From NCBI RefSeq assembly GCF_051014685.1, contig NW_027478756.1, positions 496,001 to 560,000 of the forward strand: DNA of 64,000 bases, written 5' to 3'. Below, piece after piece: positions 61,701 through 64,000 of the stretch; position 1 is the first letter of the stretch; every line of letters starts with the position of its first letter. The position numbers and the translations under genes were made by a program. The notes below the pieces were generated by a model. It was not told the DNA's origin. It did no database searches and saw only the letters and a list, made by a program, of their open reading frames with translations. Source of the DNA: Ptiloglossa arizonensis. Lineage: Eukaryota > Arthropoda > Insecta > Hymenoptera > Colletidae.

Positions 61701-63895
61701 TGTATTTTTCCCCTAGGCCTTTGTAGTTATTTGTTTCGGGTATTAGACCTGCGAAAATTTTGATGGTTTCTCAACCATTCCTTAACTACACACTCCCATA
61801 TCTCGCGAACGGATTGACGAACACGAGAAATTCCTCTTGCATCTGAAAGTAGAAACTCGCCCGATTACAATGGTGTGTGTACTTTTCCCCTAGGCCATTC
61901 CAGTTATTGGTTTCGAGTATCAGACCAGCGAAAATTTTGATGGTTTCTCAACCGTTCCTTAAATTCAAACTCCCATATCTCGCGAACGGATTGACGAACT
62001 CGCGAAGTTTCTGTTGCTTCTGAAAGTAGAAACTCGCCCCATTACAATGGTGTGTGTACTTTTCCCCTAGGCCATTCCAGTTATTGGTTTCGAGTATCAG
62101 ACCAGCGAAATTTTTGATGGTTTCTCAACCATTCCTTAACTTCAAACTCCCATATCTCGCGAACGGATTGACGAACTCGCGAAGTTCCTGTTGCTTCTGA
62201 AAGTAGAAACTCGCCCCATTACAATGGTGTGTGTACTTTTCCCCTAGGCCATTCCAGTTATTGGTTTCGAGTATCAGACTTGCGAAAATTTTGATGGTTT
62301 CTCAACCATTACTTAACTTCAAACTCCCATATCTCGCGAACGGATTGACGACCACGAGAAATTCCTATTCCATCTGAAAGCAGAAACTCGCCCGATTGCA
62401 AGGGTACGTGTATTTTTGCCCTAGGCCATAGTAGTTATTGGTTTCGAGTATCAGACTTGCGAAAATTTTGATGGTTTCTCAACCATCCCTTAAATTCAAA
62501 CTCCCATATCTCGCGAACGGATTGACGAACTCGCGAAGTTTCTGTTGCTTCTGAAAGTAGAAACTCGCCCCATTACAATGGTGTGTGTACTTTTCCCCTA
62601 GGCCATTCCAGTTATTGGTTTCGAGTATCAGACCAGCGAAATTTTTGATGGTTTCTCAACCATTCCTTATCTGCAAACTCCCATATCTCGCGAACGAATT
62701 GACGAACTCGAGAAATTCTAGTTGGATCTGAAAGCAGAAATTCGCCGGATTACAGCGGTATGTGTATTTTTGCCCTAGGCCATAGTAGTTATTGGTTTCG
62801 AGTATCAGACTTGCGAAAATTTTGATGGTTTCTCAACCATCCCTTAATTTCAAACTCCCATATCTCGCGAACGGATTGACATACTCGAGAAATTCCTGTT
62901 GCATCTGAATGTTGAAACTCGCCCCATTACAATGGTGTGTGTACTTTTCCCCTAGGCCATTCCAGTTATTGGTTTCGAGTATCAGACCAGCGAAATTTTT
63001 GATGGTTTCTCAACCATTCCTTAACTTCAAACTCCCATATCTCGCGAACGGATTGACGAACTCGAGAAATTCCTGTTTCATCTGAAAGCAGAAACTCGCG
63101 CGATTACAACAGTATGTGTATTTTTCCCCTAGGCCTTTGTGGTTATTTGTTTCGAGTATTAGACTTGCGAAAATTTTGATGGTTTCTCAACCATTCCTTA
63201 ACTTCAAACTCCCATATTTCGCGAACGGATTGACGAACTCGAGAAATTCCTGTTGCATCTGAAAGTAGAAACTCGCCCGATTACAATTGTGTGTGTACTT
63301 CTTCCCTAGGCCATTCCATGTATTGGTTTCGAGTATCAGACCAGCGAAATTTTTGATGGCTTCTCAACCATTCCTTAACTTCAAACTCCCATATCTCGCG
63401 AACGGATTGACGAACTCGTGAAATTCTTGTTGCATCTGAAAGTAGAAACTCGCCCGATTACAACGGTATGTGTATTTTTCCCCTAGGCCTCTGTAGTTAT
63501 TGGTTTCGGGAATCAGACTTGCGAAAATTTTGATGGTTTCTCAACCATTCCTTAATTTCAAACTCCCATACCTCGCGAACGGATTGACGAACTCGAGAAA
63601 TTCCCGTTGCATCTGAAAGCAGAAACTCGCGCGATTACGATGTTGTGTGTACTTTTCCCCTAGGCCATTGTAGTTATTGGTTTCGAATATCAGACATGCG
63701 AAAATTTTGATGGTTTCTCAACCATTCCTTAACTTCAAACTCCCATATTATGCGAACGGATTGACGAACTCGAGAAATTCCTATTGCATCTGAAAGCAGA
63801 AACTCGCCCGATTACATCGGTGTGTGTATTTTTGCCCTAGGCCATAGTAGTTATTGGTTTCGAGTATCAGACTTGCGAAAATTTTGATGGTTTCT

Positions 63896-64000
63896 CAACC
63901 ATTCCTTAACTTCAAACTCCCATATCTCGCGAAGGGATTGACGAACACGAGAAATTCCTACTGCATCTGACAGCAGAAACTAGCCCGATTTCAACGGTAT
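63896..64000 (+). repeat. Partial terminal monomer, array continues beyond window
   Basis: The last 105 bases follow the monomer from its caacc start to the variable segment after the gcccgattt motif and stop at ggtat. The array is cut by the window edge and does not end biologically. Monomer 1 likewise begins exactly at the arbitrary phase point. Neither array boundary is therefore visible. Confidence 0.95.

Larger units (their letters stand above)
1..64000. repeat. 177-bp satellite DNA array, 361 complete monomers
   Basis: The window is one head-to-tail tandem array with all monomers in the same orientation. The start motif caacc falls at 1, 178, 17701, 21241, 28322, 49562, 53100, 60180 and 63896, which fits a 177-bp period once ten single-base indels are counted. 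Adjacent monomers differ by about 10%: monomers 1 and 2 differ at about 18 of 177 positions by eye. Monomers one block-length apart are nearly identical. No unique sequence, transposon or inversion interrupts the array. A by-eye consensus has 76 G+C in 177 (43%). Known satellites of this size form centromeric or pericentromeric heterochromatin; that role here is inference. I do not recognise the family. Confidence 0.98.

Noticed and set aside
1..64000. CRISPR array
   Set aside because: The periodicity is 177 bp with homologous sequence throughout, with no short repeats separated by unique spacers and no cas genes.
1..64000. Telomeric repeats, rDNA, histone cluster or LTR retroelement
   Set aside because: No short G-rich telomere repeat, no rRNA sequence, no histone-like open frame, and no terminal repeats or polymerase motifs were seen anywhere in the array.

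Overview
The whole 64-kb window is one uninterrupted head-to-tail tandem array of a ~177-bp satellite monomer. I find no protein-coding gene, tRNA, rRNA, CRISPR array, transposon or other unique sequence on either strand. Taking the conserved start 'caacc' as position 1 (window base 1), the array holds 361 complete monomers (1-63895) and a 105-bp partial one (63896-64000). Register is almost perfect. Ten single-base indels account for the net shift of -2 bases (361 x 177 = 63897, whereas the last partial monomer starts at 63896). A by-eye consensus monomer is about 43% GC, has 10 CpG dinucleotides (about 1.3 times expectation) and carries TCGCGA, CTCGAG and CCTAGG palindromes. Long arrays of nucleosome-sized monomers point to a eukaryote, and to centromeric, pericentromeric or other constitutive heterochromatin. 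Undepleted CpG fits a genome with little germline methylation, such as many invertebrates. The species cannot be named from the sequence.

Layout: (1) About 1-20 kb is built of nested, in-register segmental duplications: 4-, 7-, 8-, 12-, 31- and 9-monomer blocks. The largest is a 5487-bp (31-monomer) tandem duplication near 6.68-17.69 kb. (2) About 20-43.5 kb is a younger mosaic. Blocks recur 26, 42, 46, 49 and 50 monomers apart, and a clean 8-monomer (1416-bp) higher-order repeat is present in three nearly identical consecutive copies at about 37.55-41.80 kb. (3) About 44.3-50.7 kb carries short 3-mer and 4-mer higher-order repeats. (4) About 51-64 kb has different monomer subfamilies and nine of the ten net length changes, so it looks older or less homogenised. 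It contains a ~1.4-kb island of monomers typical of the left part (about 51.78-53.15 kb), flanked by two copies of the same local segment.

There is no gene network to describe. What the sequence supports is a satellite with local higher-order structure, shaped by unequal exchange in exact multiples of 177 bp. Each typical monomer also has a motif on the minus strand matching 8 of the 9 essential positions of the mammalian CENP-B box (perfect at 23-39 and 60202-60218), a 6-bp-stem hairpin across the monomer junction, and an AAAATTTT tract. All block limits were read by eye from diagnostic variants and are good to roughly 50 bp.
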